A DNA stretch of 64,000 nucleotides from Nannochloropsis oceanica (taxonomy: Eukaryota > Sar > Eustigmatophyceae > Eustigmatales > Monodopsidaceae). The stretch covers positions 660,872 to 724,871 of the forward strand of contig CP038118.1 of assembly GCA_004519485.1 (NCBI GenBank), in the 5' to 3' direction. Positions 1 to 9,882 of the stretch are shown in pieces. The notes beneath the pieces were generated by a model, which was not told where the DNA came from, made no database searches, and saw nothing but the letters and a program-made list of their open reading frames with translations. Position 1 is the first letter of the stretch. Each line of letters opens with the position of its first letter. The position numbers were made by a program, and so were the translations under genes.

Positions 1-229
1 TGTAATTGTTGTTGCTGTTGTTGCGGACGCTGTTGGCGCTCATGAGGGATCGCAGAGGTCGAAGACGAAGAGGAAGAAGAGAAGGAGGAGGAGGAGGAGG
101 AGGAGGAGGAGGAGGAGGAGGAGGAGGAGGAGGAGGAGGAGGGAGGAGGGGGAAGGGGAAGATGAGAGGGAGGATGGGCAAAGTGCGTTTTGACTTGCTG
201 CTGCTGCTGCTGCTGCTGTAGTATTAGTA

Positions 230-260
<31 letters not shown>

Positions 261-336
261 TTGTTGTTGTTGTTGTTGCCGCTGCTGCTGCTGTAGTAGT
301 AGTAGCTGCTGCTGCTGCTGCTGCTGTTGCTGCTGC

Positions 337-398
<62 letters not shown>

Positions 399-455
399 AT
401 GCTGCTGATGAGAGAGATGTTTGTCGTACTGCTGCTGCTGCTGCTGAAAGTGGGA
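1..455. repeat. Triplet-repeat tracts (GAG then CTG/TTG/TAG)
   Basis: A run of GAG/GGA triplets at about 83-150 is followed by mixed CTG, TTG and TAG triplets at about 196-450. The apparent open frames here are only poly-Gly, poly-Cys or poly-Leu and have no gene-like composition. I read it as microsatellite sequence. It could be the repeat-rich end of a gene lying to the left of the window, which cannot be judged. Confidence 0.85.
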
Positions 456-2928
456 CCCGGGGTAGGGAGAAGGGAAGGAGGGGCTAGCGCGACCGATGCT
501 CCGGTTGGGGGAGCTGCAGGTTGGCTTGATGGAGACGGCCAGAGGCGCTAGTTAGGGAGGGAGGGAGGGAGAGAGGGAGAGAGGGAGAGAGGGAGCGAGT
601 ATTAGCCATTGCTGGGAGAGACATAGAATGAGAGGAAGTCAACGCACAAGAAGATGCAAGCCCTCCCTCCGTCCCTTCCTCCGTCCCTCCCTCCATTCCT
701 CCATCTTATTTCGACCTACGTTCTGAGGCGGCGAGGTGATGCTGCTGCGGCTGTTGCTGATCGTGCTGTTGCTGATGCTGGTGATTAAGAGGGAGGGAGG
801 ACGGGAGAAAGAATAGCGGGGGGCAAGACGCGGACACCGGTAGTGGGCTGCTGCTTCGCGACGGGTTATGCTGTGGGTAGGAAGAGAGGGAAAGAGGGAG
901 AGCAAGGATGAAGGGAGGTGAGGAGAAGTCAAGTCACCAAGGCGCGTCTTCTCAGCCGACACCGCTTTCCACCCTTCTTCCATCCAGCTGTCTCTCCCTC
1001 CCTCCCACCCTTCCTACCTGACTCCTCGATCTGCCCATGCCCTGGTCTTGATGCGACTCTTCATTCACTCTCTCCCCTCCTCCACCACCACCTCTTCCCC
1101 CTTTGTTTCCTCCTCTCCTCCCTCCTCTTCCTCCTCCCCCTCCTTTTGACACCGATGCTGAGGCTGCGGCGACTGCTGCCATATGCGCCTGCTTGGTCCA
1201 GAAAACTGCTGACTCCGTCGAAGACAAGGGAGGAATGGAAAGAAATGTGTCCACGCCATTTTCCCCCTTTCCTCCTCCTCCTCCTTCTCCTCCTCCTCCT
1301 CCTCCTCCTCCTGCCTCCTCCCACCCTTCACTGTCGTGGGAGAAAGAAGCAGGCAACGGCCGCTTGAACGACATGAAGGAGGAGGCACGCCCCCAGGAGG
1401 CGGAACAAGAGGGAGGGAAGGAGGTGGTTGGGGGAGGGAAGTACTGCTCGTCCGGAGGGTTGCTCATGCTAAGACAGGAGGGAGAGAGGTGGCCGAGGGA
1501 GGGAGGGAGGGAAGGAGTGAAGGGGAAAGGAAGGAATGAATCAGGGAGTGGAGAGTTGAATAGATTTCCGCTCACCGCCATGGGATTCTACAGCTACTGC
1601 TACTGTCTGCATTCCTTCTTCTCTTGCCTCCTCCCTCCCTCCATGCCCTTCGTGATGCCCCTACCTGCTGTTTTTCTTGCGCTTTTCCAAGTACTGTCAG
1701 GGAGACACATACAAAGGTGTCGCTGACGCTCCTGCTCCAGTTCCTGCTCCTGCTCCTGCTGCTACTTCTGGGCCGGTCTTGTCGCTACTGCTTGTTGTTA
1801 GAGGGGCCCTAGCTGTAGCCCTATTCCATGTAATTCTGATGCCTGAGGAGATAAGGCAGTTAGGATGAAGGGAAGGAAATGTGAGAGAGTGTGTTCCTAC
1901 TGCTTTCGGTACAAGTGGTTGTATATATTATTGCATAAAATGGCATGGTTTGATTGCATCTCCACGACTCCTATCAACGAAGGAGCTTGTTTTCATCCCG
2001 TTGGTCTTTTTTTCCCTGGTGATTTACACTTCAGATCTCTTCGAGCATAAGTTGATGGCGGGGGCGATATCGACGCGGCAATCCGTGCAAGGACCACAGG
2101 GGGGCCGGCATGTTGTATGATAGGGCAGTAAGAAGGGAGGAAAGACGGATGAATGATCGTGTTTCTCTTTGAAGACCATTTATATAATACGTCCGTCTTT
2201 CCCCTGCTTCTTCTGCCTGCGGCCAAAACAAGGAAGGCACATGGGTAGTAAAGTAGGTCTATTTCAGATCCCCATCTCATCGTTACAGCAGCCTGTTCGT
2301 TCACCCTACCAGCCTGCATTTTTGTATAGGCTATGGGGGGTGAGCTTGGTGGTGGCCGTGTACGAGGAAGATAAGTTATAGTTATCAACATTTCGCGTGT
2401 ATAGATGGTCCCACATATATACGCCCTCACTCACACATTAAGGGAGATTAGAGAGATCAGGTCTCTTATATGGTATGACGTAATGCTTCTTGCTTCTCCA
2501 GTCTTCGGCGTTAAAATCACAATTTTGTGACCACCCACTTCCATGAGCCCAAAATTCACGCAGAATGCACAGGACAGGCCGTGTCCTGCTCTTTCCAGAC
2601 TCCTTGGAGAAGCAGCGGCCGTGTCTTTTTCGTGAGTGAAGGCTGCATTTTAAATTACCTTCGCATGGGCCTTTTTTTTGGCGCAAATGCATCACCATGT
2701 GAAGGGAGAAGCAGCGCCAGAAGAAAAAGAAGCCAAACCAAAAAGGAAGAAATAGTATGCGAGAGGGGGGGGGGGAGTATTCAATGCAATGGTACCATAA
2801 GTTGACGATTTCTCCCATGTTTAGTGAATTTCTCCTCGACTATGTGTTACTTCCTCGTTTCATATCTTCTTTTACCGCCAATTTAATCTTTCTTTCATCC
2901 CTTGTCCTCTCCTTCTCCCTCCGCTCGG
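456..2928. other. Spacer without a recognisable gene
   Basis: Up to about 1,860 the sequence is dominated by CCT/CCCT and GGA/GGGA tracts on alternating strands, and every open frame over them is a low-complexity shadow. From about 1,860 to 2,928 the composition is more balanced, but no frame shows a recognisable domain. It contains the 3' flank of the minus-strand FKBP gene that ends at 2,929. Confidence 0.5.
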
Positions 2929-5237
2929 TTACTTGACGAGCTCTACTTCCACAATCAATGACTCGTCGAACCGTCTCCCCATCCGACGCCGCGCGGCGTA
3001 GGAGGTGGGGCTGGAGGGAAGGAGGGGGGATGAGAGAAGACGAGGAAGGAAATGTGAGGCATACCATATTGGGGGACAAAGGGGATGAAAGAGGCTCTCG
3101 TTCATGATTTAAAAAGTGAGGGGACAGGAAACGGTAAAGGAAAGAATAAGAGGAAACAATTAGGGAGGCAAGGGGGATGGGGAGGGAGGGAGGGCGGAAG
3201 GAGGGATAGTGTTGGGCAGTGAAAACTCACCTGGGAATGCGGGTCAAGTCGAGGCAATCTTCTGTGTCGGTGATTTTCGTTCCAGGCACAATAAAGGCAG
3301 CTGCCAAATTGCTGACGTCTGCGTCGTCCAGGACCCCGCAGCCCTAGGGAGGGAGGAACGGAGGGAGGAAGGGGGGGAGGGGGGGAGGGAGGGAGTGAAG
3401 GAGCAGCACTAAAGGTGTCCATGCACTCTTGGAAAGGCCGTTGAACTGAAGGACGGGAGGAAAGACGGACACTGGCCGAGTCAGGCCCAGCACCTTCCCC
3501 TCCTTCCTTTCTTCCCTCCCTCCTTCCTCCCACTTCTCACCTGCATGCCCACTAACCCCTCCTTCCCTCCCTCCCTCCCTCCCTCCCTCTCTCTCTCCCT
3601 CCTTTCCTCATTCTTTTCTCACCTTGCCCTTGAACCACCCCCGTTCCGGTCGGACCAACACACGGCGTTTCCCTCCCACTTGCATGCCCACCAGCCCGGC
3701 CTCTGACGTAGAAGGATTAAGGGGGAAGAGGTAGGAAGAGAGGAGGGAGGGAGGGAAGGAGGGAGGGAGGGAGGGAGGGAGGGAGGGAGGGAGGGAGGGA
3801 GGGAGGGAGGGAGGGAGGGAGAGAAAGATCAGCAACTCGACGAACAGTTGTGCACCGAATGAGGATTCCTTCTTCTCGAGCAAAACTTACTCCCTCCCTT
3901 ACTCCCTCCTTCCCTTCCTTTCCTGCTCAGTGCTGCTTACCGAGAGCTGGGATGAGGTTGGACTTTCCCAACGTGACCTCCATGGCATCTCCTTCTCTGT
4001 AGGAGGGGACAAAAGGAAGGAGGGGGAGAGGGCGTGGGGGGAGGGGATGAGAGAAAAGGAGTGTGAAGCCATGCGACGGGGGGGAGGTACTGCTGAGGAC
4101 ACGGGTCAGGAAGGAGCATAGTGAGGAGGGGGAGGGTGGTGAGCGGTCGCGTGAAAACATGACACACGTACCCGCCGCACACATGCAGGCGGCGATAGGG
4201 CGGCCAATATCTGACTTACTCGTCCATGCTATCCTACCATCCATACCTATCTTCCTCGTCCGATGCTCCCATCCACCCTACTCGATAGCCCTACCGTCCA
4301 TGCCGGAGCTGCACCAGGGCGAGGCCGATCCATCACGCAAGAAGGACATGCAAGAAGACGGAGACAGAGTAGAAGGGAGAGAGAAGGGGGAAGGGAGGGA
4401 GGAAGAGGGGGGAGGGGAAAGCCTACGTACTTGTCGTCGTCTTGGCCGTACCCGTAGGAAAAGACTGTGCTTGCCTCCCCTGACAGCCCATCCCTACTCC
4501 GCTTCCCCAGTCTCAAGGCACGGTACCGGATGGAGCAGGTGTCGCCCTTTTTCAAGGGTGTGGAAGGGGAGGGAGGGAGGACGGTGTCCCTGTACCGGTC
4601 GCCTGGGGAGGGAAGGGGAAAAGAAAGGCGCGTTAACGAGCTACTAGAGGTCGAGAAGGGGGGGAAAGGTGGGGAAGGGGGGAGGTAGGGACACCAGGAG
4701 GATGGAAGAGCCACAAGAAAAGACCACCCACTGACCCTCTGCTGTTCTTTGGATGTCGCTGCCGCTCTCTTCTTCTTGCTTGTCGAACATCTCTTGTTCC
4801 TGCAACAAGGAGGAGGAGGTTAGCGGGCATACCTATTACGTGTTGCCGCTGTCTCTTTTCCTCCCTCTCCCATCCTCCCTCACCTTCTTTCTCCCCATCT
4901 CCATGGCTTCGTCCATGTTCGCTGTGGCTGGCTTGCCGCCACTCTTTTTGCGCATGTCTTTGGGAGGGGCATTCCCCTTGACCAAAGCACGGGACGGAGA
5001 GGGAAGAAAGGAGAGGAGGAGAAAAGGGAATAGGGCTGCAGACGAAGAAGATAGGATTGCGTGCCGACTGTAGGCGTCGTTGATGTCTTGGTGGGCGGTC
5101 ATTTTTGCGAGGAGGGTGGATGCAGTAGGTGAAGGGAGGATGAAGGCGGAGAGGAGGGAGGGCGACAACAGCAGGAGGAGGGCAAGCAGGAGAAGGAGGG
5201 AGGTTGAGCGGTGCTGGTTGGATCTTGATGATGACAT
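2929..5237 (-). CDS. FKBP-type peptidyl-prolyl isomerase-like protein, probably thylakoid lumen
   Basis: I assembled seven exons on the minus strand: 5237-4884, 4799-4736, 4602-4431, 3996-3941, 3702-3623, 3343-3231 and 3010-2929. All junctions are GT-AG, the phases agree and the protein is 306 aa. The N-terminus has a signal peptide ending LLSAF (residues 28-32), the secondary-plastid motif. A second hydrophobic stretch at about 66-80 ends SRA, which suggests a tripartite lumen-targeting signal. The FKBP fold appears as VFSYGYG, LGKSNLIPALEAGLVGM, QVGGKRRVLVRPERGW and the final strand FDESLIVEVELVK before the stop. FKBPs isomerise Xaa-Pro bonds and assist folding; lumenal ones are linked to photosystem assembly. 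The domain is divergent, so catalytic activity is uncertain. The introns are full of GGGA/CCCT tracts. Skipped exon-like pieces (near 3,840 and 4,220) break the frame or add unrelated residues. Confidence 0.82.
3743..3822. repeat. (GGGA)n tract inside an FKBP intron
   Basis: Almost pure GGGA repeats lie in the intron between exons 4 and 5 of the FKBP gene. On the coding strand they are pyrimidine-rich and lie next to the acceptor, so they probably serve as the polypyrimidine tract. Confidence 0.85.
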
Positions 5238-6380
5238 GGTTTCTGCCTTGCCCCTGTGTATGGTACCTAACAGAAAAAAGCATTAAGTTTGTAATGTGCG
5301 AGGCACGTCGTATGACCTCGCAAGGGCAGCGGGCTGTATCAAACAAGCGGCCACGATGGAGGACGCTGCGTTCCTGAGTGACTGCCGTGACGAAACATGG
5401 AGCAACGTTTTCCCATTTTCCACCTCTCGGCCCACCACCAGACCTCTGTTTAACACACGCCTGTCCACCTGCTGGACTTTGGAGCACGCAAGCACCCCGC
5501 ATATCATTCTAAATTCCATTGCAGTCTCACTCGTTACTAGCTCCCATAGCGGACTTTTTGGCCCCTGTCCGAGCCAAGAACGAATCTTGGCCTTCGATTC
5601 GAAGGCCAACGCACCACCTCAGGTCTCAGTGAGCGGACCGTCACGATTGTTCCGTGTCGCTCTTCTGACTGGGTCGGAAAGTCTTTAAAGGCTGTTTTTG
5701 CATGCATTGCGTGATGACCGACTGCCAAAATGTCCATCCATGATCCATCGCATTGTACTCGTATGTGCATGCCTATTTGCTGGATATCTGTGACGGTATT
5801 TTGGCCCTACCTCTCGATCGGGCGCGTGGCCGGCGTGTGCATGCAAAAGCAAGTGCGTGTTCCTATTGACCTCCTCTCTCGCTTGTTGCCGTGTTCATGG
5901 TCGAACGAGTCAGACTTTTGTATTGTCCCCTCCGTCTGTTTTGGGATTGGGCACATTTTCGATCTCTGCCACACTGCGACCACCACTGCACATCCACCCT
6001 CTTCACCTTGCAGGTGCCCCTTCCGTCTGCTCCCCCTCGCACCCGACCGCGGACGCCCCCCTCTTTGCCGTGTTGTTACCTGGTGTTTACCCAGCGTGCG
6101 TGCTTCCACCACCGCATCCGCTAAACCACACACCAGCACCCTTTCCTGGCGCCCATGCCAACGCCTGGACCCCAACCTAAATGTGCACCTATCGTCCTCA
6201 CTCCACAGCTCTCATCCCACCAACTGCTCTGTGGCCGCACGTGCCTTTGAGAAGCTTGGCTTCGACACTCCCCAAGCCACGCACTTCCATCCACTTACAC
6301 AGACGTCTGTGACTCACTCCACCCTAACCCACTCAAAATCATCCATGCCACACGACAACACAGTCACACATATTCTAACC
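5238..6380. promoter_or_regulatory. Shared spacer between divergent FKBP and FAS1-LHC genes
   Basis: About 1.1 kb separates the start codons of two divergently transcribed plastid-protein genes, so the promoters of both must lie here. Unlike its surroundings, the stretch has few CCCT tracts. The final 500 bases before 6,381 are C-rich and contain many CAC/CCA words, consistent with a leader. I did not find a convincing TATA box or any further gene. Confidence 0.45.
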
Positions 6381-8645
6381 ATGCGTGCTTTTGCTACCAT
6401 CCTGGCCTGCACGGCCACGGCCTCAGCCTTCATGCTCCCCACCCCCACCTCCCGCCCGTCCACTGCCCGTTTCGCAGCCTCCAGTGTGGGCACCAAGGAC
6501 ATCGTGGACACGGCCGTGGACGCCGGCTCGTTCAAGACCCTAGCCACTGCCCTGACCGCCGCCGGGTGAGTGTTCTGGAAGGGATGGAACGAGGACGGCC
6601 AAGAATTGTCTAAAACACGTGTACCACAAGATCTCTCACATTTTTCCTTCTCTTTTTCTCTGCTTCTTCCCACCACCCATAGCCTCATCGACACTCTCAA
6701 GGGCCCTGGCCCCTTCACGGTCTTCGCGCCCACCGACGAGGCCTTCGGGAAGATCGATCCCGCGGCCCTGAACGCCCTCCTCGAAGATAAGGCGAAGCTC
6801 ACCTCTATCCTCACCTACCACGTCGTCTCCGGTGCGTCACATGCCCTCCCTTACTATTTGTTTCCCCCTCTTTTGGTTTTATCCCTTCCGTCCTCGAGAA
6901 ACCTTTCCCTGTTGTAGTCCCATTCCGTCCTGAGCACTTTCCCTCCCTCTCCTCTCGTCCAGGCCGTGTTCCCGCCTCCGATGTCGTGAAGCTGTCCAGC
7001 GCCATGACCGTGCAAGGCTCTACTGTCGAGATTGCAGTCTCCAGCAGCGGTGTCAAGGTACGCCTTACCTGCCTTCCCTCCCTCCCTCCCTCCCTTGCTC
7101 CTGTCCTGTGGAGGCCCTCGTTCCTCCTGAGACTATCATGTTAAATTTCTAACCCTTCCTGCCCCCCTCCCTCCACCCCTCGCTCCCTCTGTATCCAATC
7201 AGTTGAACAACGCGAACGTGGTGGCCACGGACGTGCAGGCCTCCAACGGCATCATCCACGTCATCGACACCGTCCTCCTCCCTGGCTCCGTCGGGGCCCC
7301 TGCCTCCGGCGCTAAGCCGGTAAGAATGTTGGAGAGAGGCAGGGAAAGAGGGCTGGAGGGTAGTGTGAGGAATTCAAGAAAGGAAAATGCAAATAGAAAC
7401 ATAAGGATGTTTATAGATGCCATGTACTTACCCCTCTCTCCCTTCCTCCCTCCATCTGTACCTCCGTTCTACGCAGGTGGACAAGAAGAGCCTGGCCTAC
7501 CGCGAGGTGATGGAGGCCGGCGCCACCGCACCCTTCGGTTTCTTCGATCCTTTGGGCCTTAGGTACTCATTCCCTCCATCCCTTATCTTCCTTCCTCTCC
7601 TCTTGCCTCGTTCGTCACCACTCATTCCCCCGCCCTCCCTCCCTCTTTCCCTCCCACAGCACGGGCAAGACCTTCAAGGAGCTCAAGAAATGGCGCGAAT
7701 CCGAGGTAAAGCACGGCCGTGTGGCCATGCTTGCCGTGGTGGGCGTGCTTCTCCAAGAAGTGTTCGCTCCCTTCTATAACCCCGAGACTGGCTCCACCGA
7801 CCCCGGGCCAGCCATCTTTCACTTCCAGGTACCCTCCTCCCCTCCCCTCTTTCCCTCCCACTCTTTTCTCCCCCCCCTCCCTCCCTCCCCCTACTTGCAT
7901 TAGTTATTCATAGTCATACTCTCACCCGCTCCCCGTTTCCCTCCTCCCTTCCTCCCTCCCTGCCTCACAGGAGCTGGAGGCCCTCAATCCCGTCCTCTTC
8001 GTCTTCCTCATCCTCGGCATCGCCGTCGTCGAGTCTTTTACCATTTCGAAGGGGTGGGAGTCGCCCGATGAGATGCGCGCCGGTACGTCTCGCTTGCCTT
8101 ATTTTTCCTGTCCTCCCGTCCTGGTATTCCCTTCCACCACACCACCGTCCATAGTGCTTTCTTCTCGACACCAAGCCTCATGGACATACCCTCCCCTCCC
8201 TCTCTCCCTCCCCCCTTCAGGTGGGAACACCATCGCCGGTCTCCGTGACACGTACATCTCCGGTGACCTCGAGTTCGACCCTCTCGGTACGTACGCGGGT
8301 TGTGGACTGAGAAACAGCAAGGCGAAGAATTATCACGTGGAGCTTAGGGAAGATGAAGTTGCACATCCACACGAAGGATGGTCCAACCCTAGCCTGTGTG
8401 CCTCGTGTCTATCCCCAGCAGCCACTTCGTCCTCTTTCTCTCCTCGATTCGTCTTGTTCGTCTCACGTCCTCCCCTTCCCTCTCTCCCTCCCCCGCGTCA
8501 TAACGCAGGCCTGGCCCCCACCTCGGACGCGAACGCCTTCATCAACAGGCGCTCCAAGGAATTGAACAATGGTCGCTTGGCCATGCTTGCCTGGGCGGGG
8601 ATGGTGGTTCAGGAGCTCGTGACCAACTCCAAGATCTTCTCCTAA
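6381..8645 (+). CDS. Fasciclin (FAS1) domain fused to a three-helix light-harvesting (LHC) protein
   Basis: Nine exons (6381-6565, 6683-6831, 6963-7057, 7203-7319, 7477-7562, 7660-7828, 7971-8082, 8221-8286, 8509-8645) join in phase to 371 aa. The start is the ATG that opens a signal peptide ending ATASAF (residues 12-17), followed by a transit-like stretch. Residues about 38-170 form a FAS1 domain: [13 protein letters not shown] (70-83, motif H1), the LTYH motif (105-108) and [13 protein letters not shown] (158-170, motif H2). Residues 183-371 are an LHC domain: helix 1 has EVKHGR (226-231), helix 3 has ELNNGR (344-349), and a hydrophobic helix starts in exon 7 ([18 protein letters not shown]). 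E-x-x-H/N-G-R is the chlorophyll-binding and helix-pairing signature of the LHC superfamily. FAS1 domains are normally extracellular or lumenal adhesion modules. I infer a thylakoid protein with FAS1 exposed on one face. Every exon is needed to keep the frame, so the fusion is not from joining two genes. Confidence 0.93.
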
Positions 8646-9882
8646 GCAGTGCGAATAGCGCTTGGGAGGGATGGAGGGAGCGGGTTGGACCGCATGTGGG
8701 TGCTAAAACATGAATCTGGAGTGGGGAATTGGTAGGTTTTTGGCACGGTTGTATGGCAAGCAGGCACGGACAGACAGAGAGAGATGGAGAGAGAGAATGG
8801 AAGTCGCTCCACGTGCTACCGTAGGGCATGGATGTGTGTGCGGGGAGTCGACTTGTTGGTGTGTGACATTTGTCGTATATGTGCGTCATTTGTTGTTCTT
8901 TCTGCCAGGAAAAAATCACAAGGAGTTTCAAAAAAGTGAGCAAAAACACATCGATCAAATTTTGATTATGAGAGCCCGTATCTCCCCTGATGAGAAGGTT
9001 TTAGATTTTGTCTGTATTTTCCCTATTTTAAGGAATTGATACGGAGAAGGCTGTCGTCTCGTTCTGTCGACAGCCAAGAGAAGGAAGAAGTGACTGAAGG
9101 AAGTGTCTGTCTTGGTTCAGAGATTGGGACATCAAAAATGAAATTTCACACCTTAATGCGGACTAGTCCATGTGTGTCGCCAGCTTTTCCTTTTTGCCGT
9201 ATGTTCCACACGATTCATGATGCAGCTCATGGAGCAAGAATGAGACAAAGCGGACTGAGATGCGCAGCTCTGAAGCGGCGTGTAAATTTGCTGCAGATGT
9301 CGGATTGGCGCACCCTGTATACACTTGTTTGTTTTGCTTTTATTAAGCCTCGGGTTGATCTTCTGTGAGATCCGCGCGGGCCATGGTTAACGCGTGTGTA
9401 TCGAAGTACGATAGTTTTTTACCAAAATCAGGTGATCGCATGCATGCCTATCGACATGCTTAATGGGTAGGACTTGATAGTGCACACCTGGTGGGGGAAG
9501 ACACCATGATGCCGGTCAAAGAGGAGCTTTTCTTGCATGAGGAGGCAGAGAAAACCTCCTGACAGTGTCTTCTTATTTTGTACATACATGTTCGTCGTTC
9601 GTCGCCGCTCGTTGTTTCCTTTCTTTGACACAATGAGTGTGTCAATCTCTTGTGGGCTGTCCTTTAAGGAACCTCATACACAAATTTTTCTCCTCTCCCT
9701 CCGGGCACACTCATAGGACAGACGGAGGGACGAATAGAGGCCAGTCACCGTCGGGAGATTGTCATTTTCAGCCTCGTGGTGCCAAAATGCTGCCACCACT
9801 ATATCACTATAGCAGCACAATAGCGCAAAATGACAGCTGTTAGGCTGTCCGTCCACTGCTTTCCTAGACCACGGCAGTACCA
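8646..9882. other. Spacer between FAS1-LHC and HEATR6-like genes
   Basis: This holds the 3' untranslated part of the FAS1-LHC gene and the upstream region of the next gene. Open frames are short and unrelated to known families. Composition is balanced and the CCCT tracts are nearly absent. I see no RNA gene. Confidence 0.5.

Noticed and set aside
952-1581. 209-codon minus-strand frame in CCCT-rich sequence
   Set aside because: Made of Gly/Pro/Ser low-complexity runs and frame-neutral tetranucleotides; no domain or splice context.
3840-3883. Exon-like piece with GAQLFVELLIF in the FKBP region
   Set aside because: Exon 4 joins exon 5 in phase with a better FKBP match (IPALEAGLVGM); including this piece does not continue the fold.
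5730-6569. 279-codon open frame reaching upstream of the FAS1-LHC start
   Set aside because: The part before 6,381 lacks protein-like composition and would bury the signal peptide; the ATG at 6,381 directly before the ASAF signal is the better start.
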